64,000 bases of DNA from Nelumbo lutea (Eukaryota; Streptophyta; Magnoliopsida; Proteales; Nelumbonaceae): contig JAKGHH010000002.1 of the NCBI GenBank assembly GCA_022828595.1, positions 79,270,383-79,334,382 on the forward strand, read 5' to 3'. The notes under the pieces were generated by a model that worked only from the letters and a program-made list of their open reading frames with translations, was not told the origin of the DNA and ran no database searches. A program made the translations under genes and the position numbers. This document shows positions 10,241-21,774 of this stretch, piece after piece. Numbering within the stretch: position 1 is the stretch's first letter; every line of letters begins with the position of its first letter.

Positions 10241-10297
10241 TCATAAGTCTATGCACCAACTACAACAACTAAAAGGTGCATAGACTTATGACTAAAC
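10109..10297. repeat. Local duplication ending in a perfect 23-bp hairpin
   Basis: A segment of about 47 bp (ACACCCAAGC...AGAAGTTTAG) occurs at about 10109-10155 and again at about 10193-10240 with three or four differences. The second copy runs straight into a perfect inverted repeat with arms at 10235-10257 and 10275-10297 (GTTTAGTCATAAGTCTATGC...) separated by 17 bp. It lies at the 5' end of the LINE fragment and may record its insertion or a template switch. Confidence 0.85.
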
Positions 10298-13200
10298 AGA
10301 ATGCTTACCTAATATCTCTAAAGTAAATTCTTAACATTCAGGGAATGCAGTCTGCATTCAATCTGGGTCCTAATATGGATGTATGATAATTAGTACAGGT
10401 CAAACCCCCCGTGAGGACAGTTATATTTACCAGGGTCTAACATGTAAATGATGCCCATTTTGAAGAGTACATGAAACAGTGTTAATTGTTTGTTTGCACC
10501 ATTTGAGGCCCAAATGATGGTCCCACTAGTTGCTGGCTGGATTTGTCCTTCGCACCAAAATATCACATTCACTTGCTAACCATTTATGTAAGAGTTTAGA
10601 ACATTTCCTTTTTCTCCTCAATGACCTCAACTCAAACCTCAATAGGGAAGGACATTGTTGGATCCAGAGTTTGGGAAGCTTGACAGGACATCAAACAAAC
10701 GCTAATGGTAGCAGTTATTAGTGTAGTTGTTTGTTATAAGCTCAGCCAAAGGTGCAGTACATATACTTTATATTGGACCTCTGGACATTGTATCATATCC
10801 TCATCCAGTGGACTGAGGTAATACAATTCTTATTTAATGTCCAAAAATAAAAAGAAAAAATGAATGTAATATAAGGATTCCTGAAGGTAATGGAGCAAAT
10901 CCATTATAGTTGATAATTTTGATCAATAGTGTTTCAGTAATTCTGTTGCTGCAATCTTGTTCATTGGGAAGGTAAGATGGACAATGTCAGTCTTTGTACA
11001 GTTACATCTTCTATGTCAATAATTACATGTTTCTATTGATGAAAAAAAATTCAAAGAAATGTAAGATAAGGATGGTTAAGGGTAACATCTTATTTTTGAT
11101 AAACAAGGCTAGGAAATCAATCCATAAAATGAAAAAAAGAAAAAAAAAGGCTAGGTTTATTGAAACCATCCAATTTTCTTCATAATCCATTTTCTAGTTT
11201 CATTTGTTTTCTATTGTTTTTCTATCAGTAACTGAAACTTATTTATTAATATAAAACATCATAAGTACAAAGCTTTCATACAGCCTACTTTTCGGCTAGA
11301 TGTATCAGACAAGCCTAACCCATTTAATTATATACTTTAGATCTGAGCCCAAAACAACTGTGCTCTAATCACCTTATAGCACAATCTTTCCAAGTAAATG
11401 TCTCTTGTCAATCTTAAAGCCTAAAGTGCAGCCATCAGCTACACTCTTAGAGAGTTCCCAATTCCTATTGGGCCTGAAAATAACACTACAGTATATCTAC
11501 TTTCATTTATAAATACACCTCCCACTACAAAAGACCTGGATTCCCCATTTGTTTTCTATCATTCCTCACTAGCAGAACAGTGTTCATCAAGTTGGTACCA
11601 AAACACCATTAGGGTGTATGGTGTCAACTCATATGCAAGGGCCACCCTCAACTTCAAAATAATTTGATGCTATCTGAGATGCATACCCCTTCACTAACTC
11701 CAGCAGAGAAGACCCTTAGCTCCTTGCAACAAGAAATGGATTATCAGATCAGAAAGCTATAGAACAATTCTTGAAGAAACCATACAATCATTGTTCTAAG
11801 ACCTTGTTATTAAGCAAGCTAAGTTGTTTAAGAGGTTTGACAGGGGAGAAGCTGAAGCTATCAGATTGGTCCCTGATATTCTAGTGTGGGGATTTCTTAT
11901 TGTATGTTTAATTGAGAATCAAGTCCAATCCCTGGGTTGGTCCTGCCCAGGTAACAATATTTTGAATGTTTTTCTTAGATAATCACAAGCTAAGATACTT
12001 TATTCCCCATCCTCTGTTACTCTATAATGCAGGCCCTTAGAGAATAGTCATATAAGGTGTGCTTCTGCCACCCCTTTGCCCCCTTTGTCTCAATACAAAG
12101 GTTTTCTGACCAAAACAATTTGCTGCAACCTAAAGTTTTCTTAGAACAGATTTGGTCGAGTATAATTCATTTAGCAGTTCCAGTTCCACTTATGGATTTA
12201 TAATAATTCTGTAACTAAAATATTTAAAGATTTTCTTTGATAGGTAACTAAGACATCTCAGATTAGCCAAACAAGGGAGTATCACATCAGTGGTATCTTG
12301 TGTTCTCAAGCCATCATTACCAGTAATGTGGTAAGCCCTAATGTATGGAATAATAATAGTTTCTTCTGATTTTGCAATTCATAAAGGTTTGGTATGAATT
12401 TGGATAAGTTGGCTGTAAATCTGGATGATATGTACAAATTGCATCGCACTAGGAATTGGAAAAGGAAAGCAATTGATTTTTTTTTTTTTTGATCAGTAAG
12501 GAAAGTAATTGAAAATTCTAATTCGTTCTAAGCACTTCGAAGTCTAGCTTAGCCTTCTTCCTGTTGATTAAACAATTAAATCACACTTTCTTTTTCTGAA
12601 TATTAACATAAACAGACTGGGGTCTGTCTCGATAAAATCGGAAGAAAGAAAGGATCCACTCCATGGAAATCTATATTTAAAAAATTGCACTAATAAATGA
12701 GGATATAATAACTTATAATCTTAGCCACGGCGTAACCCTAATCCTAGCTTGACCCTAATAACCTCCAACAGCCGATCCAGAAATAATCAACGTCCACCTA
12801 TTATAATGAAAAGCAATTAAAAGGAAAAGAAACAAAAAAAAAAAAAAAAATCAAGTTCTCGAGGTCATAGAGCTTGAGAAAAGCTTAATGGAAGCATAAT
12901 AAGTCGAAAATTCGGACAAGCATATATCTATATTTGTTAAACATAAAGAAGCCAGAGTTCCATCGGTACCTGAAACTAACAGCGGTACAGATCTATCCAC
13001 CACTCGGACGAGGCGCTTCGCCAATCGATCAGATTCCATAAATATTCAAACCGGCGACATGAAAGACAGAAAATCGAGCCGTCGTTCTCCACTTTTCTCA
13101 GGAATAACCAACCAAACGATTAACCAGACCTGCCAAAAGCTCCAATATAGAACTGGTTTTATCACCCCAAAACGCCGTTCACCGGCCGGTTTAACCGGAA

Positions 13201-13440
13201 TCTGAACCATCGCCGGCTCTACCACGGCCGTCGATGTCTGTTCCACCTACTTAGAACCGGTCCAATGGCAGAGTTGACCTCGTAGGTACCGGCTCATCCG
13301 GTAAAACCCGATCTGGTCGGAAGAGAAATAAAAACCCGTTGTCCACACAGATATAACTGGTTCATCCGGTTAAACGTCAATTCTCTCCAATGGTTTATAA
13401 ACAACGAACCAGCCTGTCTTTCAATTTCTCCCTTCAACCG
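10298..13440. other. Gene-free intergenic DNA
   Basis: No coding region, RNA gene or complete transposon was recognised. Short A- and T-runs at 11140-11150, 12477-12491 and 12834-12850 could mark retroposon tails. The last several hundred bases (about 12900-13440) are less AT-rich and probably contain the promoter of the BED-finger gene. Confidence 0.5.
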
Positions 13441-13835
13441 AAATAGAAATTTCTCTCCCCCTTCCTCCCCTCTCCCCCTCTTTCTCTCTCTTTCTCCCGT
13501 TCACTCTCTCTCTCTTCTTGGTTCGTCGTCGGAGCTGAAAAGACAGAACTGCTAGATCACAGGTCAGTAAAAATGTAAAATATTCTTTTTTTCTTCGATA
13601 TGTTTTCTTTCCTCCGGCAGTTAGATTGTGAAAATGTCTTAAGTTGTAGGTAGTTCCATGTAGTATTGGTCTGTTATTTGCAATGAAGAACGCTTTTAAG
13701 TGTTTTTTTTTTTTTGGATAAATTGATTTGCTTTTTATGTCTTTTGAAGAGGGAAGTGCTTGTTGTGTTATGGACTAGTTGCTGCATTGCTCTTCCACTT
13801 ATGTTGCCAGTCCTGCTTTCAGTAATCGTTAGTTG
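13441..13835 (+). promoter_or_regulatory. 5' leader of the BED-finger gene with pyrimidine-rich tract and a likely UTR intron
   Basis: A CT-rich tract (13450-13520) of the kind common in plant leaders is followed by CACAG|GTCAGT (donor at 13563) and T-rich DNA. Candidate acceptors are TTGCCAG (ending 13810) and TTTCAG (ending 13822). An in-frame TAG (13830-13832) lies just before the start codon, so the start is within exon 2 of the transcript. Confidence 0.55.
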
Positions 13836-16800
13836 ATGATGGAGACTGAACTGGAACCTATGCCTATTGGTGCACTGAAACGCGACGTAGCATGGAAGCA
13901 CTGCCAAATGTTTAAGTTTGAGAATCGAACCCGACTCAAATGCATCTATTGTGGAAAGATGTTTTCGGGTGGGGGAATTCATAGAATTAAAGAACACTTA
14001 GCTGGTCAGAAAGGAAATGGAGCTACCTGCCCTAGAGTGCATCCAGATGTTCGGCGTATCATGCGACAAAGCCTGGAAGGGTCCATTGTAAAATCGAGGA
14101 GGAAACAAAAGAGACCAGAAGATATTCAGAATCGTCTCTTGGGCACCGGTGAGATGGAAACAATGATTACTCAGAGTGAAGCAATTACTGGACTCCAGTT
14201 GCTTGCGGCCCCTGATGCAGGGGAACCACATTTGAGATTGTTAGCCAAGGAAGAGGAAGGAATGACTAATAGAAGAATGATAGGGAGAACTGGAAATACT
14301 TCTTCTCCTCCTGTTACTCCTCATGCTCATCCCATCAGTAACCTTACCTTAGGATTACCAAAGGGGAAGGATCAAGTGCATATGGCAATTGGTAGGTTTC
14401 TCTATGATGTTGGGGCACCTCTGGATGCAGTCAACTCTGTCTATTTTCAACCAATGATTGATGCTATTGTATCAGAAGGACTAGGGCTCAAAGCACCATC
14501 ATACCATGATATTCGAGGCTGGATTTTAAAGAATTCAGTTGAAGAAGTGAAGGGTGTAGTGGATCAATATAAAGGAACATGGGCAAAGACTGGATGTTCC
14601 ATCCTAGCTGATGAATGGACAACAGAAACGGGTAGAATTTTGATACATTTCTTGGTTTACTGTCCTGAAGGGACAGTGTTTCTGAAATTTGTTGATGCAT
14701 CAGATATAGTTCGATCACCTGATGTTCTGTATGAATTGCTTAAGAATGTTGTGGAAGAAGTTGGGGTGCAAAATGTATTGCAAGTGATTACAGATAGTGC
14801 AGATCACTATATTATTGCTGGGAAAAAGCTAACTGATACATTCCCTACCATGTATTGGACACCATGTGCAGCTCGTTGCATAAATTTGATGCTTGAGGAT
14901 TTCGGAAATTTTGAATGGATAAATGCAATACTTGAGCATGTTAAATCAATGACAAGATTTATTTATAATCATGTTGTGGTTTTGAATATGATGAGAAAGT
15001 ATACATATGGAAAAGATTTAATACAACCTGCACTTACCCGCTCTGCAACAGACTTCACAATCTTGCAAAACATGGTTAATCTTAAAAGTAATTTGCAGGA
15101 CATGGTTACTTCACAGGAGTGGATGGACTGTCCATATTCAAAGAAGCCAGAGGGCCTTACAATGATTGATATCATCTATAGTCAGTCATTTTGGTCTTCA
15201 TGCAGTAGTATTATTCATTTAACAGAACCACTCTTGCGTGTTCTAAGAATGGTTGGTAGTCATAAAAGGCCTGCAATGGGCTATATATATGAATGCATGT
15301 ATAGAGCAAAAGAGGCAATTAAGAAAGAATTTGTTGAAAAGAAGGATTACTTGGTTTATTGGAATGTTATAGATCAAAGATGGAATAAGCAATTAACACG
15401 TCCTCTCCAGGCGGCAGGTTTCTATCTTAATCCTAAATTTTTCTACAGCATTGAAGGAGATGTACATAATGAAATCATGTCAGGGATGTTGGATTGTATT
15501 GAGAGGTTAGTATCTGAGATAAAAATTCAAGACAAAATTACCAAAGAATTGAGCTCTTACAAGAATGCTGTTGGGGATTTTGGGCGGAAGATGGCAATTA
15601 GAGCAAGAAATACCATGCTTCCTGGTATGAATTCTTTCTTTTAGATGTAATTATGTTTTTGTGTCATGTTTTATTTTGGTGTTTCATTTACTCATTTCTT
15701 TAATTAATTGGCTTACGTTCTATATTGCACTGTGAGAGCAGGGAAAACTGACATTCTTTCCTTTTATATACACAAAAGAGATGGGATTGTTTCCCTCTCT
15801 TCTCCCTTTTCTTGGGGGTTGGGCAGGGGATTTTGTTTCTAACATGAACAGACATTTTTGAGGGTCACATTTGACGTATAACCAATTTTTATTCACAAGT
15901 TGCTTCGCCTTGATTTAGCTTCACTGTCTATTTGAGATGACCTTTTCTATTTTCGAATCTCATGCCATTTCCAATTTCCATGGTAATTTAGCTGTTTCTG
16001 AAAATTACAGTTCAGACTACATTTATACAGGTCATATTTAATGTACCTTTGTAGGACAGATATAATCACAGTCAAATGATTCAACATGTCTAATTTATTC
16101 CTTCAATTGATAGCAAACTTTTATTAAATTCCCAGAAAATACCACCGGAGCCAAACTTAACTCACCTGATGGGTCAACTGTTCCCTATTGTATCTTGTTT
16201 TGTGCCCTAGCCCCTTATGGGCTTATGCATACATGACAGGGGGAGGAAGTGATCTTCCTTTTTTTCTGCATTCTAATGTAGTATTCTATATATGAAAAAA
16301 ATGCAGTTTTCTATATATATTATTCTCACACCACTGTTTCTCTTAAAATCTTAATCTTCATAGCTGAATGGTGGTCTACTTATGGAGGAGGTTGCCCAAA
16401 TTTGTCACGCTTGGCTATTCGTATTCTCAATCAAACTTGCAGTGCAGTTGGGTTCAAGCAAAATGAGATTTCCTTCAAGCAAATTCATAACGTCACAAGA
16501 AACCAGCTTGAGCATCAGAGGCTTAGTGACCTTGTTTTTGTGCAATATAATTTGCGGTTGCGGCAAAGGTAAGAAAAAAGTAGTTGCATCCTTTTCGTAC
16601 TGATTAAAAGTGTTTCATGATCATGCAGTGTATTTTGAACAGTTAAAGAACCTAAAAGGTGGACAAAGAAAAAGAAAGGAGAGAACGCATTTGTGGAAAA
16701 TGAATGACCAACAATTTTCTATTATTATGTACAGGCTTCTCAGAAAGAATCAAGAACTGGATGCTATGGACCCTATCTCCTTTGACAACATTGATACTGT

Positions 16801-17071
16801 TGAAAACTGGATCACTGAGAAGGAAGCAATGACAATGGAAAATGGGAGTTCAGATTGGATGGCACTTGACCAACCTTTAGCTAATGCTATGCTGGCACCA
16901 TCTCCCAATGACGAGGCTTATGGCTTGGATGCAGGTAATGTCAGTTCCTTAATTGTTTACTTTGACTGAAGTAGGTAAAATCAGTTAAGTTAATTTGGAT
17001 AACAAACAGGGTTTGAAGATGATGAGATTTTCAATGGAGTCAGAGACGAAGAGGAGAATGGCCGTCAGTAG
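13836..17071 (+). CDS. BED zinc-finger, hAT-transposase-like (DUF659) nuclear protein, four exons
   Basis: Exons: 13836-15624, 16364-16568, 16735-16934 and 17010-17071, with GT-AG junctions, giving 751 residues. Residues about 18-70 form a BED finger (WKHCQMF, CIYCGKMF, HRIKEHLAG: C-x2-C...H-x4-H). A DUF659/hAT-like core follows (WILKNSVEEV, GCSILADEWTT, VITDSADHYIIAGKKL, TPCAARCINLMLEDFG). The exon 1/2 junction creates LPAEWWSTYGGGCPNLSRLA, the hAT C-terminal dimerisation region, then LEHQRLSDLVFVQYNLRLRQ. The tail is acidic (GFEDDEIFNGVRDEEENG). Splicing, frame integrity and absence of terminal repeats indicate a domesticated transposase of the group found in single-copy plant loci. The role is probably DNA binding in the nucleus, otherwise unknown. 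The ATG at 13836 is used because a stop lies directly upstream. Confidence 0.9.
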
Positions 17072-18529
17072 GGGATGTCACATTATTCAGGACTTTGAGG
17101 GTGGGATCCATAAGAACTGTTATTTATTGCTGATTTAAGAGGCTTGACTTGTTACTTGCGACATCTCCAGATAGTCCATGCCAATGAGAGGGTTATCTCA
17201 TTTTATAATGCAGGACGAAAAGCCATGTAAATTACGTGTGTATTAGGAGTTTACAGTTGAAATAAGGTAAATCATTTGTCATCTTTTTCTTTTATTTCCA
17301 AGTTTCTTGCTTAGTAAATAATGATTCTCCTTCTTGTTTCCAGTTTAGTTCTACATCTAGATACTCTTAACATTGTTGGTATAATGGCTTCTGAAGCATG
17401 TAGAAATATAGGAGACTAGGCAAAACAAGAACAATGAACCTTTGTATATGTATCTGTGACTGTGACTGGAATTCTCTTCGAGAAAGCATAGACCTATTAT
17501 TTTATTTTATTTTATTTTTTTGAGTCCTTGAATAGGACCCAGTTTATAGAATTACAGAATTTGATCATTTGTGCAATTGAAGAGAAGAAATTATTCTGTG
17601 AAAGTGAAACCGGCATCAAAGAATGAGTGAAATTTATGGTTCTCATTTCATAGCATTGCTATTATTGAAGATGGTCAAAGCTTCATGGGAGAAAGGTACT
17701 CAATGAAAGATGTAACTTTGGAGAGGGTAGGTAATCATTGGCCATCCCGTTATTGACCTCGTATTATCCGAATTTCCATGTCATTAGCTTCAATATCTTA
17801 TAGCTGAATAGAATTCATTGTTTGATTATTTTCTAGATTAGAAGAGCATATTAATACCTAAACTAGTGAAGAAATGGATTGCCACTTGCTAACAAGCTGC
17901 CCGCGTAAACTTTGCTTTAGGGGAGGGAAGAAAGGGAAAAAAGGGACTGGGGAGGTGTCGCACAGCAGAGCTGATCTTGCAGAGTCAAGGGGCATGCTGG
18001 AAGATTGGAAGCAACTTTTTTGACATCAGCACTTTGGTTTATGACTTTATGCTACATATACAGAAAGGGCATGCCTGAAGCCTCTTCTGGTTGCGAAGAC
18101 GAGAATCAGCAATCACCAGTTAAGGGGTCCCAATTCCCAATTTCCAACTCCCAATTTAAAGTTGCTCCGCCGTAAAAGCAGACCAGGTTAATCGTAGCCA
18201 AACTAGTACTATCTCGTGATCATGTTTGTACTATTGTATGTATCTCTCAGATAGGAGCTTGGGACACACAGATGCATAAGAAAAGTGGCCGCTGAGTACA
18301 ACGTCGCAGAGTGACAATCTACCATGAATGAGTATGAATGGTGCCGCAGTGCCGCGGAATTGCGAAGACTTTTGGTGGGGAACTGGTCGGTTGGGTAATA
18401 GGGTGTTAGAAAGTGGAGACAGGTTTTTTTTTTTCGACTTATTGCTTGCCGCCTTGTCCGGCTTCTTCCGGGGAGGAAGGCGCTTCGCTGAAGCGACAGA
18501 GTTTCCACTTCACGGTCATTATCCATATA
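17072..18529. other. 3' flank of the BED-finger gene and intergenic DNA
   Basis: The first few hundred bases are likely 3' UTR. Nothing else recognised. An open frame on the minus strand (18526-18209) has no family resemblance. Confidence 0.5.
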
Positions 18530-19224
18530 CTAGCAATGACCCCGTACTTATATCATTTAATTTAAAATTTACTATTTAACTATAAAAGTTAAATTAGAAA
18601 AATTAACATGGGTCTTACATTTTTGTATATAATTGACCATCTATTTTGACTTATTTTGTTTGAAAGTCATTATTTATTTATGTTGTTTTTAATATGATTT
18701 AAGAGATTAAATAAAGTCTTGCTTGTAAGCAGTAAGCCACTTTAATTGGTATTTACTATTTATTTGATTAATTTATTTTTAAAAGCTAAATTAGGTTATG
18801 CTTCCAATAAAAAGTTAAAACTAGTTTACAATTAATAACCTATTTCATTTAAAAGAATAAAATTCACACCATTTGTATTAATTGTTTAGTCATTTTTATG
18901 AATTTCATTTATTTTTATTTTATCTATTTAATATTTTAAATATTTTTAAGTTAAATTATTTGTTTAATCATTACTTTTGAAATGGTTGTCTTGGAATAAA
19001 ATTCAGTTATTACCATAACAATTGAAGTGGCTACTTTTTAGGTATTAGGATGCTATGTGTGAATTTTAAGAGAGTAGAGTTATCACTTTTTTGTGAGTGG
19101 ATAGACTTTTTTAAGAGTGAGAGTTTAACCTCCTCTAACTTTCTATCTATTAAAATTTTACAATGCCATGTGTCTAAAGGGTAGGGGTTGTTGCTTAAAG
19201 ACTTTCTTTTTAATATATAATATA
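18530..19224 (-). mobile_element. Putative non-autonomous Helitron
   Basis: On the minus strand the segment starts TATTATATATTAAAAAGAAA, like Helitron 5' ends (though the leading TC is lost), and ends GGTCATTGCTAG followed by T, fitting the CTAG|T Helitron 3' rule. The body is AT-rich with no coding capacity. Termini are read by eye and the 5' end is imperfect. Confidence 0.4.
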
Positions 19225-19260
19225 CTAGTGGGGACCCGTGCAATGCACAAGCTTTGTTAA
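19225..19260 (-). mobile_element. Helitron-type 3' terminus (hairpin plus CTAG)
   Basis: The minus strand reads TTGTGCATTGCACGGG, TCCCCA, CTAG, then T: a short palindrome about 12 nt before CTAG, as in Helitron 3' ends. The element body would extend to higher coordinates, but its 5' end was not found. It abuts the 5' end of the element at 18530-19224. A related terminus lies at 36381-36412. Confidence 0.45.
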
Positions 19261-19843
19261 GCGAAAGTTAAACAATAGAAATATATAGAACTATATAATT
19301 ATTTTATATTTTAACTTTTATTTTCCGATATAAATTAATTAATATTTTCATTTTTCAAGATTATAATATTTTATTCCCCATTTGCATTCGGTTATTAACT
19401 ATAATAATAGAAATAACTAAAAATTTTATACTTTTTGATGGTTGTTAAATATAATTCTCAATTTTATAGAAATTATTTAAAGAGTTTTTTATTTCTACAA
19501 AATTTTGTTGGTTAATATGAATATAACAGTATTTACCCAAAATACGTTAAAAAGTCATGACAAATTAATTAATAACAATATTTATTAATTTTTGGTAATA
19601 GCAATTTAATGCTCATTGAATATGGATTGGATTAAATATTAACCAAGTTCAACTATTTATTAATTAACAAGAATATTTTAAATGAGAGAGAGAGTAGATA
19701 TAGATTGGGGGGAGGGATTTGAATTGATTGGGGATTAGGGTATCTAATGGGTTAGAGGAGATATCTTAGGAGAGAGATTCTAGGAATATTTTTAGGTAAT
19801 TGGGTTGGAAATAGTGAGGGAGAGTCTGGTGACTTGGCTTATC

Positions 19844-20999
19844 GGGAGTGGTGGAAATGGAAGAGGAGAGAGAGTCAAGGAGATTGCAAGGTGGGAGTAA
19901 TGGAGCAAGGAGAGGCATAAGTCTAGTAATTTTCTCTTTTTTTCTTATTTTTTGAATTTTTATTCCATGTTATTTTTGAAACAACTAATGGGAGACTCCT
20001 TTTTCCATTAATTTCTCTCTCATGCATGTTCCCAATAACCTAAATAATCTCATCTACTAAATTTTCTCCTAAACTAGCTTCCCACTTAATTAATCTTCTC
20101 TCTAACAACCAATAGATAAAGAAAGTGGGATTTGCATTTTTAGTGTCTAGCCAAATGGCACCACTAGCCCCCACTTTTTCCTAAATTATTTCTAATTCCT
20201 ATTTATCCTCACATCCACATTTTATCTATATTTATCTAAAGAAAGTTTGAATTAAAAAATTTAAGAATTATTTAAATACTATCACAAAATTATATTATAA
20301 CTTTAAAATGTTTATTAAAAACACAAAAATAATTATAACAGATTTAATAATATTCATACTATTAATAGTTTTATATTTTTACAAAAATTATCACAAAATT
20401 ATGTAAACTATAATTCAATGGATTGAAATGTCAATCAAATAATAAAAATTTAACATTAAAATATTATTTAAATATTTCAATAACTAAATATCTCAAATAA
20501 AAAATATTAAAAATAGCTAAATAATTATATAACAAAATATTTATAATTAATAACTTTAAAATAAATAAAATTCAAATAGAAATTTTAAATATTTTACATA
20601 TTAATTAAATATTTAAATAACTAAGTATTTAAAAGAATGAAATATTTAACATAACTAAATTTTGAATAGCTAAAATAATGAAATTATGTAATAAATTTAA
20701 AAAATTTCTTAAAAAATCATAAATTTTTCTTAAATTTAATAAGTAATTAATATTTTAAAAACTTAAATAATGATATTATTTAAGTAACTAAATAATATTG
20801 TAAATAACTAATTTCAGTTATTTCAATTAGTAACTCTAAAAAAATTGTATATACTAGAATTTATATATATTGTATTTTCAATAATTGTGTGTGTATAGCA
20901 AGACTGTCCACATCACCTTGCTTCTTGCTCCATTAACCCAACCAACATTCTCCTTGACTCTCTCTCCTCTCCCCCTTCCCACCACTCCCAATTTGCTAC
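19844..20999. repeat. Imperfect inverted repeat around an AT-rich core
   Basis: The purine-rich stretch 19844-19912 (GGGAGTGGTGG...GGAGAGAGAGTCAAGGAG...) is matched in reverse complement at about 20921-20999 (CTTGCTCCATTA...CTCCTTGACTCTCTCTCC...CCACTCCC). Weaker pairing continues outward on both sides. The roughly 1-kb core is nearly all A and T. Class unknown. Confidence 0.65.
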
Positions 21000-21740
21000 C
21001 TCAGCACCCTCTCTCTTCATTCCTATCCCTTCCCATTGGGTTCTCTCTCTCCCCCAACTCACATCTCTCATTTTCCATAAAAACCTAACTTCTCTCCTTA
21101 ATTAGCTCAATATATATTTTATTCTCTCATTCACTTCTATCTCTAATTCCCCTCTATTCTTTTCACTTTTCCATACAAATAGGGTCATAATTTATTAAGA
21201 TTTGGTTTTCCAAATCAAACAATATTTATATCTATGGACATGATTTCAAGTAAAGAGAGGAATAAGGGGAATTCGATGTTTCCTATATATTCATGGCATA
21301 TTCCGTTATTGTTAAATAATCTATTATTAAATAATAATCTATTGTTAAATAATCCATTAGTTATGAAAATTATTAAAAAATTCTAGAAACTATTCAACCA
21401 AAAATTATGAAATAATTATTTCAAAAACAATCCATTATTTAATAATTTTTTGTTATTAATAAAAGTTTAAAATTTCATTGTTTAGCATAATTTACATTTA
21501 TCATTATAATTTAATAAATTTTCATTAAATGTTTAAAATAATAATTTATTGATAAAAGATATTGAAAATTAGCATAATTTACTAATTTCTATAAAATCAA
21601 TAATTATAGTTAACAATTATCAAATAATTTAGGGAAACTCTTTAACTAATAATCCGTAATTATTTTTAAATAAGTAATTAAAATAATTAAGAAATTAATC
21701 TATGAAAGAAGTTTTCTCCAAAACTATTTCAATAATAATC

Positions 21741-21774
<34 letters not shown>

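Noticed and set aside
13833..13835. TTG as start of the BED-finger protein
   Set aside because: Plant nuclear genes use ATG; ATG 13836 follows directly after an in-frame TAG and this TTG.
18209..18526. 105-codon minus-strand frame
   Set aside because: No family resemblance; the upper end runs to the edge of the putative Helitron.
20885..21088. Pro/Leu/Ser-rich open frame
   Set aside because: It is the translation of the pyrimidine-rich arm of the inverted repeat, not a gene.
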